The notes under the pieces were generated by a model, which ran no database searches, was not told the origin of the DNA, and worked only from the letters and a program-made list of their open reading frames with translations. DNA of 13,510 bases, from assembly GCA_051819745.1 (NCBI GenBank), contig JBNJGO010000027.1, forward strand, positions 1-13,510, given 5' to 3'. Position numbers and translations under genes: made by a program. The stretch is from SKGA01 sp051819745. Its GTDB lineage: Archaea > Nanobdellota > Nanobdellia > Woesearchaeales > SKGA01. Positions 6,284-12,508 of this stretch are shown here, piece after piece (within the stretch, counting starts at the first letter, position 1; each line of letters opens with the position of its first letter).

Positions 6284-7220
6284 ATGACTTACGAAAAAGA
6301 ATTTCACACTATCTTGTCTCAATTATACGATTCAGTTAGCATCAGCTCTATAACTTCTTGTTCAGGTGGCATGCAAAACGGTGTTTTTGACGTTGCTTGT
6401 ACCCAACCACATCAAAATTTCATCTTCAAATTAAGCCCAAAGGACTACGATTACTTGTTGGATCAAGAGTATATGATCACGAATTATCTCTATGAGAATA
6501 CTGAAGTTCCTGTGCCTAAAATCTACCTCTATGATGCGTCTAAAAGTATAATTGATAAAAATTGCATGGTAATGGAAAAACTCCAAGGAACATCTCTTGA
6601 CAAAATTGAAAATGACCTTTCTGAAGATGAAACAAAACAGTTGTTCAGAGATTTAGGTAGAGTAATGAAAACTATTAATTCTGTTGAGTACGGTACTAAA
6701 TTTGGTTATTACGAAAAGGAAATTGTACCTCACTATAATACTAATTATGATTTTATGACTCATGAATTTAAAGAAGCTCTTAATGATTATATCAACCGTG
6801 GTGGAAATAAAACTTCTGCAGAACGAATATCTCATATATTTGAACTACATAAAGACTCGTTTAGATACGATGGTAGACCCACTGTTTCAAGCAACGACAC
6901 CCATCCCGGTAATATTCTTGTGAAAAAAAACATCTGAAGGTCTGAAAGTATCAGGAGTTATTGATTGGGGAGATTTATACTTAGTCGCTCCAGAATACGA
7001 ATTCACAGAAGCCTTCTTGTTTATTGCTAAAGGAGAGCCACTTAAGGAAAAATCAATGATAGAAGGCTATGGAGATATTCCCCATAGTTTTACACAGCAC
7101 AAAAATTTGTATCGTTTACACCATCATCTAACTACAGCTCGCTGGGAGCTCCTTATTAACAACACTAAAAAAATAGATGAAGTAGAACAAGATATAGAAA
7201 ATCTCATAGCATTATTTTAA
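6284..7220 (+). pseudogene. APH-family phosphotransferase interrupted by a frameshift in an A8 tract
   Basis: The first frame (ATG 6284 to TGA 6937, 217 residues) gives the N-lobe and catalytic loop: GGMQNGVFDV nucleotide loop, FIFKLSPKD, VPVPKIYLYD, NCMVMEKLQGTSL, and SNDTHPGNILVKK. The next frame carries straight on with TSEGLKVSGVIDWGDLYLVA, then PEYEFTEAFLFIAKGE, and ends at 7220. Removing one A from the run of eight at 6923-6930 joins both into a 311-residue protein of normal family length. So it is either a sequencing error, a real inactivating mutation or a slippage-controlled gene. The catalytic loop has serine where Brenner's motif has histidine (SNDTHPGN); aspartate base and asparagine are kept, and the IDWGD metal site is intact in the second frame. 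ATG 6284 is preferred to the TTG three codons earlier. The gene lies just upstream of an MFS permease. Confidence 0.82.
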
Positions 7221-7228
7221 GTAACAAT

Positions 7229-7240
7229 CTTTATATACTA
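7229..7240 (+). promoter_or_regulatory. TATA box of the MFS permease
   Basis: CTTTATATACTA is centred about 28 nt upstream of ATG 7263, so the permease has its own leaderless promoter and is not solely cotranscribed with the broken phosphotransferase. Confidence 0.55.
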
Positions 7241-7262
7241 TTTCCTTAAAAGATTTAACATA

Positions 7263-8450
7263 ATGCTTTTCAAAAAAGACGAATTCAAACTTCTTTCTCC
7301 GTTTTATGCATATTATTTTATCATTAGTTTTTCCATGATGATACTTCCTTTCATGGTTATTTACTTTCGTAATTTGCAATTTTCTTTTTTTCACATTTCA
7401 ATCTTACTCGCTACCTTTTCTTTAAGTTCTTTTCTTTTTGAAATTCCTACAGGGGCTTTTGCTGATAGCTATAGTCGTAAATACTCTGTTATTTTGGGTT
7501 TTTTTCTTGTTGGCTTATGTGCAAGTGCAATTTTTTTCGCAACTTCGTTTTGGCTTCTTCTTGTCTTGTTTTTACTCATTGGTTTTGGCATGACTTTCGT
7601 TAGTGGCGCTGAAAATGCTTGGGTTATGGATAATCTTGAAATTCTTAATCGAACTGACCTTCGAACTGAGTTTTTCATGAAAAGTCAAATTATAGGTGCT
7701 TTTGGTGGGATTTTTGCTCCTCTTATTGGTTCTTTGATTGTGAAGAACTCTTCAATACAACCGTTATGGCTTATTTGGGGTGGTGGTTTTTTACTTGGTG
7801 CGTTTATTCTGTTCTTTTTTGGTAAAGAATTATACGTTCCTAAACGGACTTCGTTTGTAAATTCCCTTTCAACTGTTTTCTCAACCTCGAAACAAGGTTT
7901 TCGTTTCACTATTAAGAATAAGATTGTCTTGTTCACCATTCTTGTTAGTATTTTCATTACAATGATGACTTCATCCTATGATTTTTGGCAACCGTTTCTT
8001 GAAGAATTGAATATGTCTGTTTTTATGCTAGGTATTGTTTTTTCAGTGTTATCTGCTGTTGAAATGTTATTTTTGTTTTTGACTCGTTATCTAGAAAAAT
8101 TTGGTGTGAAAAGATCTTTAGCTCTTATTATTTTTTTTAGGGTTGCACTGTATTGTGGTGTGTTGTTTTTAGTTCCTGGAATGTATCTTATCGGTGCTTT
8201 TATTTTCATCCTCGGTTCAAGTGTTTTATCACTTCGATTTCCTTTGATTGACTCTTATTTTCAAAAACATCTCTCTAAGAAATACCGTGCAACAGTTTCC
8301 TCAATAAAAAGTATGGGTGTCCAACTAGGCCTTGTCATTTCCACACTTTTAGTTGGTGTGTTTGCTGATGTCTTTTCAGTGAGAATTGCTATTGTGCTTT
8401 CAAGTGTCTTTGGACTTATTGGACTTTTCTTTCTTAGGAAGTTGAAATGA
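7263..8450 (+). CDS. MFS transporter (drug-efflux-like)
   Basis: This 395-residue integral membrane protein has about 11-12 hydrophobic segments arranged in two bundles of six around a polar central loop (residues about 190-220). Loop 2-3 carries the MFS signature motif A, FEIPTGAFADSYSRKYS (G64, D68, R72, K73), with the preceding EIPTG typical of efflux-type members. The fourth segment has FVSGAENAWVMD, a frequent pattern in the same subgroup. The second bundle's LRFPLIDSYFQKHLSKKYRA is the internal counterpart of motif A neighbourhoods. Substrate and direction cannot be read from sequence; efflux of a small molecule is the best guess. It follows a phosphotransferase gene and shares the region with an ABC exporter, consistent with a resistance or detoxification role. 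Start ATG 7263 is fixed by the TATA box. Confidence 0.9.
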   Translation: MLFKKDEFKLLSPFYAYYFIISFSMMILPFMVIYFRNLQFSFFHISILLATFSLSSFLFEIPTGAFADSYSRKYSVILGFFLVGLCASAIFFATSFWLLLVLFLLIGFGMTFVSGAENAWVMDNLEILNRTDLRTEFFMKSQIIGAFGGIFAPLIGSLIVKNSSIQPLWLIWGGGFLLGAFILFFFGKELYVPKRTSFVNSLSTVFSTSKQGFRFTIKNKIVLFTILVSIFITMMTSSYDFWQPFLEELNMSVFMLGIVFSVLSAVEMLFLFLTRYLEKFGVKRSLALIIFFRVALYCGVLFLVPGMYLIGAFIFILGSSVLSLRFPLIDSYFQKHLSKKYRATVSSIKSMGVQLGLVISTLLVGVFADVFSVRIAIVLSSVFGLIGLFFLRKLK

Positions 8451-8466
8451 TAAAAAAAGAAAAAGA
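8448..8466 (-). terminator. T-rich terminator of the three-gene minus-strand operon
   Basis: On the minus strand, after the stop at 8475, the sequence runs TTTTCTTTTTCTTTTTTT. It fits oligo-T termination of the 8475-10613 operon. Confidence 0.5.
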
Positions 8467-8474
8467 AAACCCAT

Positions 8475-9524
8475 TCATTCATCGAATGGAATGTATAGTT
8501 CCGATTGGTCTCCTGAATAGGTTGTAGCTGTTATTTCAATCCCATCATCTTTAACTCGGGAGATTTCAACATCCTTGAAATTGTTTTGAGGATTCCTTCT
8601 AGACGGAACCGTATCTTCATACTGGAATGACGCAGATCCGAATTTTCCATTGTGATAGACTACAATTTTTTTATAGTTTTGCACGTATTTCCCTGCAAAA
8701 GTATCACTCCAGTCAAATAATGCCGTGCCAAGGTTATCCTCTGGAATTGCTGTAACGCTTTCGCGTAAATTGTTCCCATCATCTTGTAATTGATTTATTT
8801 CATCAACGAATTCACCCATATCGGATTTGACTTTTTGAAAATCAACTTGACCGTCATAGTTTTTGAAAATGACTCCTTCTTTATCCTCAAAACATACTGG
8901 CTGATCTATAGATTCGTTAAGGAATTTATAGACTCTTAATTGGTTTTCAGCATATTGTTTTTTAGCGCGTAAATTATTTAAGCTATTTTTTGTTGCGTCT
9001 AATTTTTCCTGAAGTTGTTCTCGTTCTTGCTTGGCTTGTCCATCAAATATTTTTTCAGTGAATTCTTCAACAAGACTATCTTCAAGACCGTACCATGTGT
9101 TTCCAAACCTATCTCTGTTATCTTCATATAGATATTTTTTTATATCTAGTTGTTGTGCAAATTGCTGTGCTTCTTCAAATGAACTACCATCTCTACAGTA
9201 ACTTGTAAAACAATTAAAGGCAGAATCTTTTACAGAGAGGATATACTTCTCTTCTAGGTAATTTCCATACACGATTTTTTTCTCATCGGTTAAGGTTTCT
9301 AACCGTGATTTTAATTCTTGTATTGCTTCTTTATCGCGAAATGCAGGGTCGTTTTCTTCTTTTTCTTGTTGGTAAAACTCACCTAGATCTTCTGCTAATT
9401 TTTTTTCGATGTAGTTCTCTTCAAACTTTTCCTCTGCAGTTTGCAACGTTTGTAATTTAACCCTTTCATCACGCAGTAATTGTTCAAGGGATTCAAATTC
9501 TTGTTCTAATTCACTAATAACCAT
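8475..9524 (-). CDS. Uncharacterised soluble coiled-coil protein with beta-rich C-terminus
   Basis: I do not recognise a family. The 349-residue protein is strongly acidic and helical for two thirds of its length, with heptad-like coiled coils at about residues 1-45, 64-85, 163-197 and 228-258. Between the first two pairs lies a denser segment with three cysteines-region residues (FNCFTSYCRD at 103-112) and DRFGNTWYGLEDSLVEEF. The last 70 residues (from about 282) change character to alternating hydrophobic strands, starting YKKIVVYHNGKFGSASFQYE and including FKDVEISRV and GIEITATTY, which suggests a small beta domain. There is no signal peptide or membrane segment, so it is cytoplasmic. AGGTGA sits 6 nt before the ATG, an ideal archaeal ribosome-binding site. 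It is last in a three-gene operon, 32 nt after its neighbour. Confidence 0.8.
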   Translation of the reverse strand: MVISELEQEFESLEQLLRDERVKLQTLQTAEEKFEENYIEKKLAEDLGEFYQQEKEENDPAFRDKEAIQELKSRLETLTDEKKIVYGNYLEEKYILSVKDSAFNCFTSYCRDGSSFEEAQQFAQQLDIKKYLYEDNRDRFGNTWYGLEDSLVEEFTEKIFDGQAKQEREQLQEKLDATKNSLNNLRAKKQYAENQLRVYKFLNESIDQPVCFEDKEGVIFKNYDGQVDFQKVKSDMGEFVDEINQLQDDGNNLRESVTAIPEDNLGTALFDWSDTFAGKYVQNYKKIVVYHNGKFGSASFQYEDTVPSRRNPQNNFKDVEISRVKDDGIEITATTYSGDQSELYIPFDE

Positions 9525-9556
9525 TGTATATCACCTGTTGTGGTTTTCATTGTTAT

Positions 9557-10168
9557 TTAATCCAACAAATAGTCTCTTATTTTTCTTAGTTCTTGGTTGT
9601 ATTGCTTAGATATGGTTTGCGTTTCATCAAATGTTTTTTTCAAAGTAGCATACTTTTCTTGTAAGTCATACTTTGCTTCGTCGTCATCAATACTTAACAG
9701 TAATTCGTTGAAGTATCGATCCGCTTTATTGAAGTTGTTTGGAAAGCTACATTGGTGTAGGAAACGTAATTTTGTGTCTAATAAATTTTGATCCTTATTT
9801 TCAACAATTAAATCTAGAGATACTTCATTTTCTAAAGTTTTCAACTGTTCTTCATCAGGAGAGATTTTATATCCAATGCTGTCACCTGAAAATTCCAAAG
9901 CAGATCCATTATTTGTTGCATAACCCGCACCAATTATTTTATATTCGGTTCCTTCTAGCAAGGGATCACTATACACATCTTTTTCAAAGGATATATTATT
10001 ATCTAGCAGATAAGCTTTAACTATTTGCGAATGGTTTAACTTTGGATCTCCAAAAATAATTGTTTGTTTTCCATTTACATCTAGTTGTATTGCCTTGTAT
10101 TTTTTGTCTAAAGACATATTTGTTATTGATTCTAAATCAATATATCCTTCATTTTGGTTTGATTTCAT
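9557..10168 (-). CDS. Uncharacterised protein, possible Janus/Ocnus (phosphohistidine phosphatase-like) N-terminal domain plus helical tail
   Basis: This is a 203-residue cytoplasmic protein. Residues about 22-105 resemble the small Janus/Ocnus fold: a strand KYKAIQLDVNGKQTIIFG, a histidine after a short loop and at the start of a helix (DPKLNHSQIVKAYL, H46), then IIGAGYATNNGSALEFSGDS with the glycine-rich turn and FSGDSIGY ending, analogous to 'GGGRI...I.VYG.S..YG' of PHPT1. In PHPT1 the catalytic histidine lies at the comparable place. The similarity is by eye only and could be coincidental. Residues 106-203 are helical (ADRYFNELLLSIDDDEAKYD, then a coiled-coil end). AGGT precedes the ATG by 8 nt. 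The gene starts 16 nt after the TPR-like gene and ends 32 nt before the coiled-coil gene. Confidence 0.75.
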   Translation of the reverse strand: MKSNQNEGYIDLESITNMSLDKKYKAIQLDVNGKQTIIFGDPKLNHSQIVKAYLLDNNISFEKDVYSDPLLEGTEYKIIGAGYATNNGSALEFSGDSIGYKISPDEEQLKTLENEVSLDLIVENKDQNLLDTKLRFLHQCSFPNNFNKADRYFNELLLSIDDDEAKYDLQEKYATLKKTFDETQTISKQYNQELRKIRDYLLD

Positions 10169-10184
10169 TGTAGTTTACCTTGTT

Positions 10185-10613
10185 TTACTTAAATTCTTCA
10201 AACACTTTTTTATATGCAGATCTTGCACTTTCTAACATTCCATTTTCTCGAAAGGCTTCAGCTGACATTAACATACCTACAGTATCATTAATTCTATCAT
10301 ATGCTCTGGCCGCATATGCTGGAAATCCTGCTTTTAACATTTTATCTCCGACTGTTTGCATACCATTTTCAAAACCTGCTTTTTCATAAAAAAAAGCAGC
10401 CCTTTCTGGTTCATTAGATAATTTATCCCCTAATACTTCATAAAACGCTTTTTGTGTTTTTTCACTCGTCATTGAAATTCGAGGTTCTAATTTTAACAAA
10501 TAAGATGTCCACTTTTCATTAACTGCAATATCTAAACCCGTTGTATTCAAACTAATGTCGTCTAATTTGTCGCGAATATCGCGAACGGTCATCCCATCAT
10601 TTTTTTGTGTCAT
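10185..10613 (-). CDS. Small TPR-like helical repeat protein
   Basis: This is a 142-residue all-helical protein. From about residue 50 it shows helix-turn-helix hairpins with the tetratricopeptide spacing of small and large residues: AFYEVLGDKLSNEPERAAFF-YEKAG, then GDKMLKAGFPAYAARAYDRI, then SAEAFRENGMLESARSAYKK. The pattern 'A..FYEKAG' and 'G....A..AY..' is characteristic of TPR units, which usually bind partner proteins. The first 50 residues (DIRDKLDDISLNT...WTSYLLKLEPR) are helical without a recognised family. It is first in a three-gene operon, with AGGTGA at proper distance before ATG and a TATA box at 10659-10671. A scaffold for the other two operon products is a reasonable inference. 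Confidence 0.78.
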   Translation of the reverse strand: MTQKNDGMTVRDIRDKLDDISLNTTGLDIAVNEKWTSYLLKLEPRISMTSEKTQKAFYEVLGDKLSNEPERAAFFYEKAGFENGMQTVGDKMLKAGFPAYAARAYDRINDTVGMLMSAEAFRENGMLESARSAYKKVFEEFK

Positions 10614-10658
10614 TTTATTTCACCTTGTTATTGTTATTATTAAGTAACAACAAAATAC

Positions 10659-10671
10659 TATATAAATATTA
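10659..10671 (-). promoter_or_regulatory. TATA box of the three-gene minus-strand operon
   Basis: The minus strand reads AATATTTATATAG, about 50 nt upstream of ATG 10613. The predicted start near 10638 leaves a leader of about 25 nt containing the AGGTGA ribosome-binding motif, unlike the leaderless genes nearby. Confidence 0.55.
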
Positions 10672-10782
10672 GTTCCCTACACAGGGGTTCATATTTAAAT
10701 ATTGTTTTTTAATTATTACTAATAAGTAGTGTTAAATACATATATAAAATAATTCATTGAAAATCTCGCTTTTTTTAGAAAA

Positions 10783-10793
10783 ATTTATATATT
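10783..10793 (+). promoter_or_regulatory. TATA box of the tandem Lrp/AsnC regulator
   Basis: ATTTATATATT is centred about 26 nt before ATG 10814 and predicts a leaderless message. Confidence 0.55.
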
Positions 10794-10813
10794 AATGAAA
10801 AAATAAAGAGTGT

Positions 10814-11773
10814 ATGACCTTAAAACTATCAAAAGCAGATCGCATCATAATAGCTCATCTCGAGTGGAATGCTCGAATTTCTGAAAAAGACCTCGCTAAA
10901 AAAACCAATCTCTCCAAAGACGGAGTGAGATATAGGATTCGACGACTGGAGAACAAAGGCGTGATTCAAGAGTATGTTGCCATGATTGATTATAAGAAAC
11001 TCGACCGAGAATCATACAAGTTATATCTCAAGACACAAGGAACACGCCAAGAAATCGAGAAAATAAAACGATTCTTCTCAGACCGTGACGATGTATTTGC
11101 AGTGTTTGAATCGAGAGGAAACTGGAATCTTGCTATTGCGTTATTTCTTCACTCTTCACACGACTATTATGCGTTGGAAAACGACTTGCTCAGCAACTTC
11201 GGAGAAATCATCATCGAGAAACATTTTTGCCAGATGGTTGATGCATTCCTCAACACCGGAAAGTCAATCTATAAAGATATGGATTATATCGAATACCCTA
11301 TCTGGACGTCAAAAGAAGATGTGAAGATGGATGACAGCGATTATATCATCTTAAAAGAACTGAGTAAAGATGCAAAATTAACATTACAACAACTAGCTGA
11401 TAAAACCGGTTCAAGCATAGAAACAGTGATGCGTAAACGTAAGCGTTTAGAACGAGAGGGCGTAATCGCATTATACACCACGACAATCAGTTATCCGTTA
11501 TTAGAACTTGAGATTTACAAAGTCTTTATCAGCGTAAAGAAATACAACGCTCAAATCGAGACCAATCTCATTGAACGTCTCAGAACAACCCCTCAATTGC
11601 GAAATGTCGTTCGTATGAACGGACCGTGGAAGCTAGAAGTCGAATTGACCATTCATCGTTATGAGGAATATGAGCAATTCGTCGAGATTTTGAGCAAGGA
11701 GTTTCCAGACGTCATCAAAGAAATCAGTTTCTCCATCTTTAGAAACGAACGATTCAATCCGAAAGTAGAGTAG
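10814..11773 (+). CDS. Tandem Lrp/AsnC-family transcriptional regulator
   Basis: This 319-residue DNA-binding protein is built from two Lrp/AsnC-like halves. The first HTH is at residues 6-56 (LSKADRIIIAHLEWNARISE, KKTNLSKDGVRYRIRRLENK), followed by an alpha/beta sensor-like domain (about 65-140, with KLYLKTQG and NWNLAIALFL). The second HTH is at 172-222 (MDDSDYIILKELSKDAKLTL, TGSSIETVMRKRKRLEREGV), followed by a second sensor-like domain (about 231-310, EIYKVFISVK and WKLEVELTIH), ending FRNERFNPKVE. Single Lrp proteins are about 150 residues, so this is an internal duplication or fusion, a type frequent in DPANN and other archaea. It could bind DNA as a pseudo-dimer. Base composition is visibly richer in G+C than the genes on either side. 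The target is unknown. A T-rich stretch follows the stop. Confidence 0.88.
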   Translation: MTLKLSKADRIIIAHLEWNARISEKDLAKKTNLSKDGVRYRIRRLENKGVIQEYVAMIDYKKLDRESYKLYLKTQGTRQEIEKIKRFFSDRDDVFAVFESRGNWNLAIALFLHSSHDYYALENDLLSNFGEIIIEKHFCQMVDAFLNTGKSIYKDMDYIEYPIWTSKEDVKMDDSDYIILKELSKDAKLTLQQLADKTGSSIETVMRKRKRLEREGVIALYTTTISYPLLELEIYKVFISVKKYNAQIETNLIERLRTTPQLRNVVRMNGPWKLEVELTIHRYEEYEQFVEILSKEFPDVIKEISFSIFRNERFNPKVE

Positions 11774-11813
11774 ATATTTTTCTATGGTTGTTTTCGGAAA
11801 TTCCACTAGACAT

Positions 11814-11823
11814 TCTCGCGAGA
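11814..11823. promoter_or_regulatory. Palindrome TCTCGCGAGA upstream of the toxin-antitoxin-like pair
   Basis: This perfect 10-bp palindrome has a CGCG core, conspicuous in AT-rich surroundings. It lies 40 bases after the Lrp stop and immediately upstream of a TATA-like ATATATAAAT (11825-11834). It may be an operator for autoregulation by the winged-helix protein or a site for the adjacent Lrp; no second copy was seen. Confidence 0.35.
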
Positions 11824-11878
11824 GATATATAAATGATTCTTTAATTTGATATCTTTATAAGTGAGTGTTGTGGAAAAG

Positions 11879-11888
11879 TTTAAATATC
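11879..11888 (+). promoter_or_regulatory. Probable TATA box of the winged-helix/toxin pair
   Basis: TTTAAATATC is centred about 30 nt before ATG 11913 and would give a leaderless or near-leaderless message. TATA-like ATATATAAAT at 11825-11834 and TTTATAAG at 11853-11860 are alternatives. Confidence 0.4.
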
Positions 11889-11912
11889 TCTTCTTATATA
11901 CACATATATAAG

Positions 11913-12173
11913 ATGGTTTCCGAAATTCACAGTCCTACATTAGATTCAATCATTATGGTAGAAACAGCTCTAAAAGAATCTGATAATAATTTGGGGAAAT
12001 ATCAATTGTGGAAATCTTTGCCTAAAAAAATGATGTATCAAACATTTCAACTGATTATTAATTATTTAATTGATTCGGGTAAAGTTTTAGTTGATAGTAA
12101 TAAGAAATTAGTCTGGATTCATAACCCTTCGCTTGTTAAACGAGTTTTGAATTCAGGTGTTAAGCTACGATGA
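11913..12173 (+). CDS. Small winged-helix protein, putative antitoxin
   Basis: This 86-residue protein has the plan of a winged helix: an N-terminal helix (TLDSIIMVETALKES), a helix-turn-helix (YQLWKSLPKKMMYQTFQLII, then NYLIDSGK) and a wing strand pair (VLVDSNKKLVWIHNP). The LW..LP.K..YQTF...I.YL..SGK....D...K..WI.NP pattern is familiar from small archaeal proteins encoded just before RelE-like proteins. The stop codon overlaps the ATG of the downstream toxin-like gene (ATGA), implying translational coupling. I infer a DNA-binding antitoxin that autoregulates the pair. The frame could be extended 16 residues to a GTG at 11865, but this would place the start inside the promoter; ATG 11913 is preferred. 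Confidence 0.75.
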   Translation: MVSEIHSPTLDSIIMVETALKESDNNLGKYQLWKSLPKKMMYQTFQLIINYLIDSGKVLVDSNKKLVWIHNPSLVKRVLNSGVKLR

Positions 12174-12508
12174 GTGAAAAAGAAAGTTTAGTTGTTTTTG
12201 TTGATAAGAAAACTGAAAGTAAATTCGAATCTTTGCAAAATAGCGATGATTTCGAACGAAAATTACATATTTTTATTGAACAAGCAATTAATGATTTGAA
12301 AAAAGATTCTTCTTGTGGTGTAAAAATTCCCAAATCGCTGTGGCCTAAAGAATATAAACAAAAATATAGTATAACTAATCTCTGGAAGTACAATTTACCT
12401 AATGCATGGAGATTAATATACACCGTGCAATCAGATGAAGTTATGATTCTAAATATTATTTTAGAATGGTTTTCTCACAAAAATTACGAACGTCGTTTTA
12501 AATATTAA
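12170..12508 (+). CDS. RelE/ParE-superfamily toxin-like protein
   Basis: This is a 112-residue protein. The C-terminal half has the RelE/YoeB-type fold signature: WPKEYKQKYSITNLWKYNLP, then NAWRLIYTV, VMILNIILEWFSHKNYERRF and a terminal KY. In this family the 'W(R)LIY' strand and the final 'H..YERRF' positions line the active cleft; members are mRNA interferases or gyrase poisons, or have lost toxicity. The N-terminal 50 residues form helices (KFESLQNSDDFERKLHIFIE) that would carry the substrate-mimicking helical hairpin. The ATG overlaps the stop of the winged-helix gene by the ATGA arrangement, and its TAA overlaps the ATG of the TrmB-like gene by one base. The pair is AT-rich compared with both regulators around it. 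Toxic activity is inferred. Confidence 0.8.
   Translation: MSEKESLVVFVDKKTESKFESLQNSDDFERKLHIFIEQAINDLKKDSSCGVKIPKSLWPKEYKQKYSITNLWKYNLPNAWRLIYTVQSDEVMILNIILEWFSHKNYERRFKY

Noticed and set aside
9597..10020. Plus-strand frames of 64 and 93 codons
   Set aside because: They lie antisense to the 203-residue gene, which has a ribosome-binding site and operon context; the plus frames have neither.
10671..10690. Small hairpin CCCT-ACAC-AGGG between the divergent operon and Lrp promoters
   Set aside because: The stem is only four base pairs and it stands at no position that suggests a terminator or operator.
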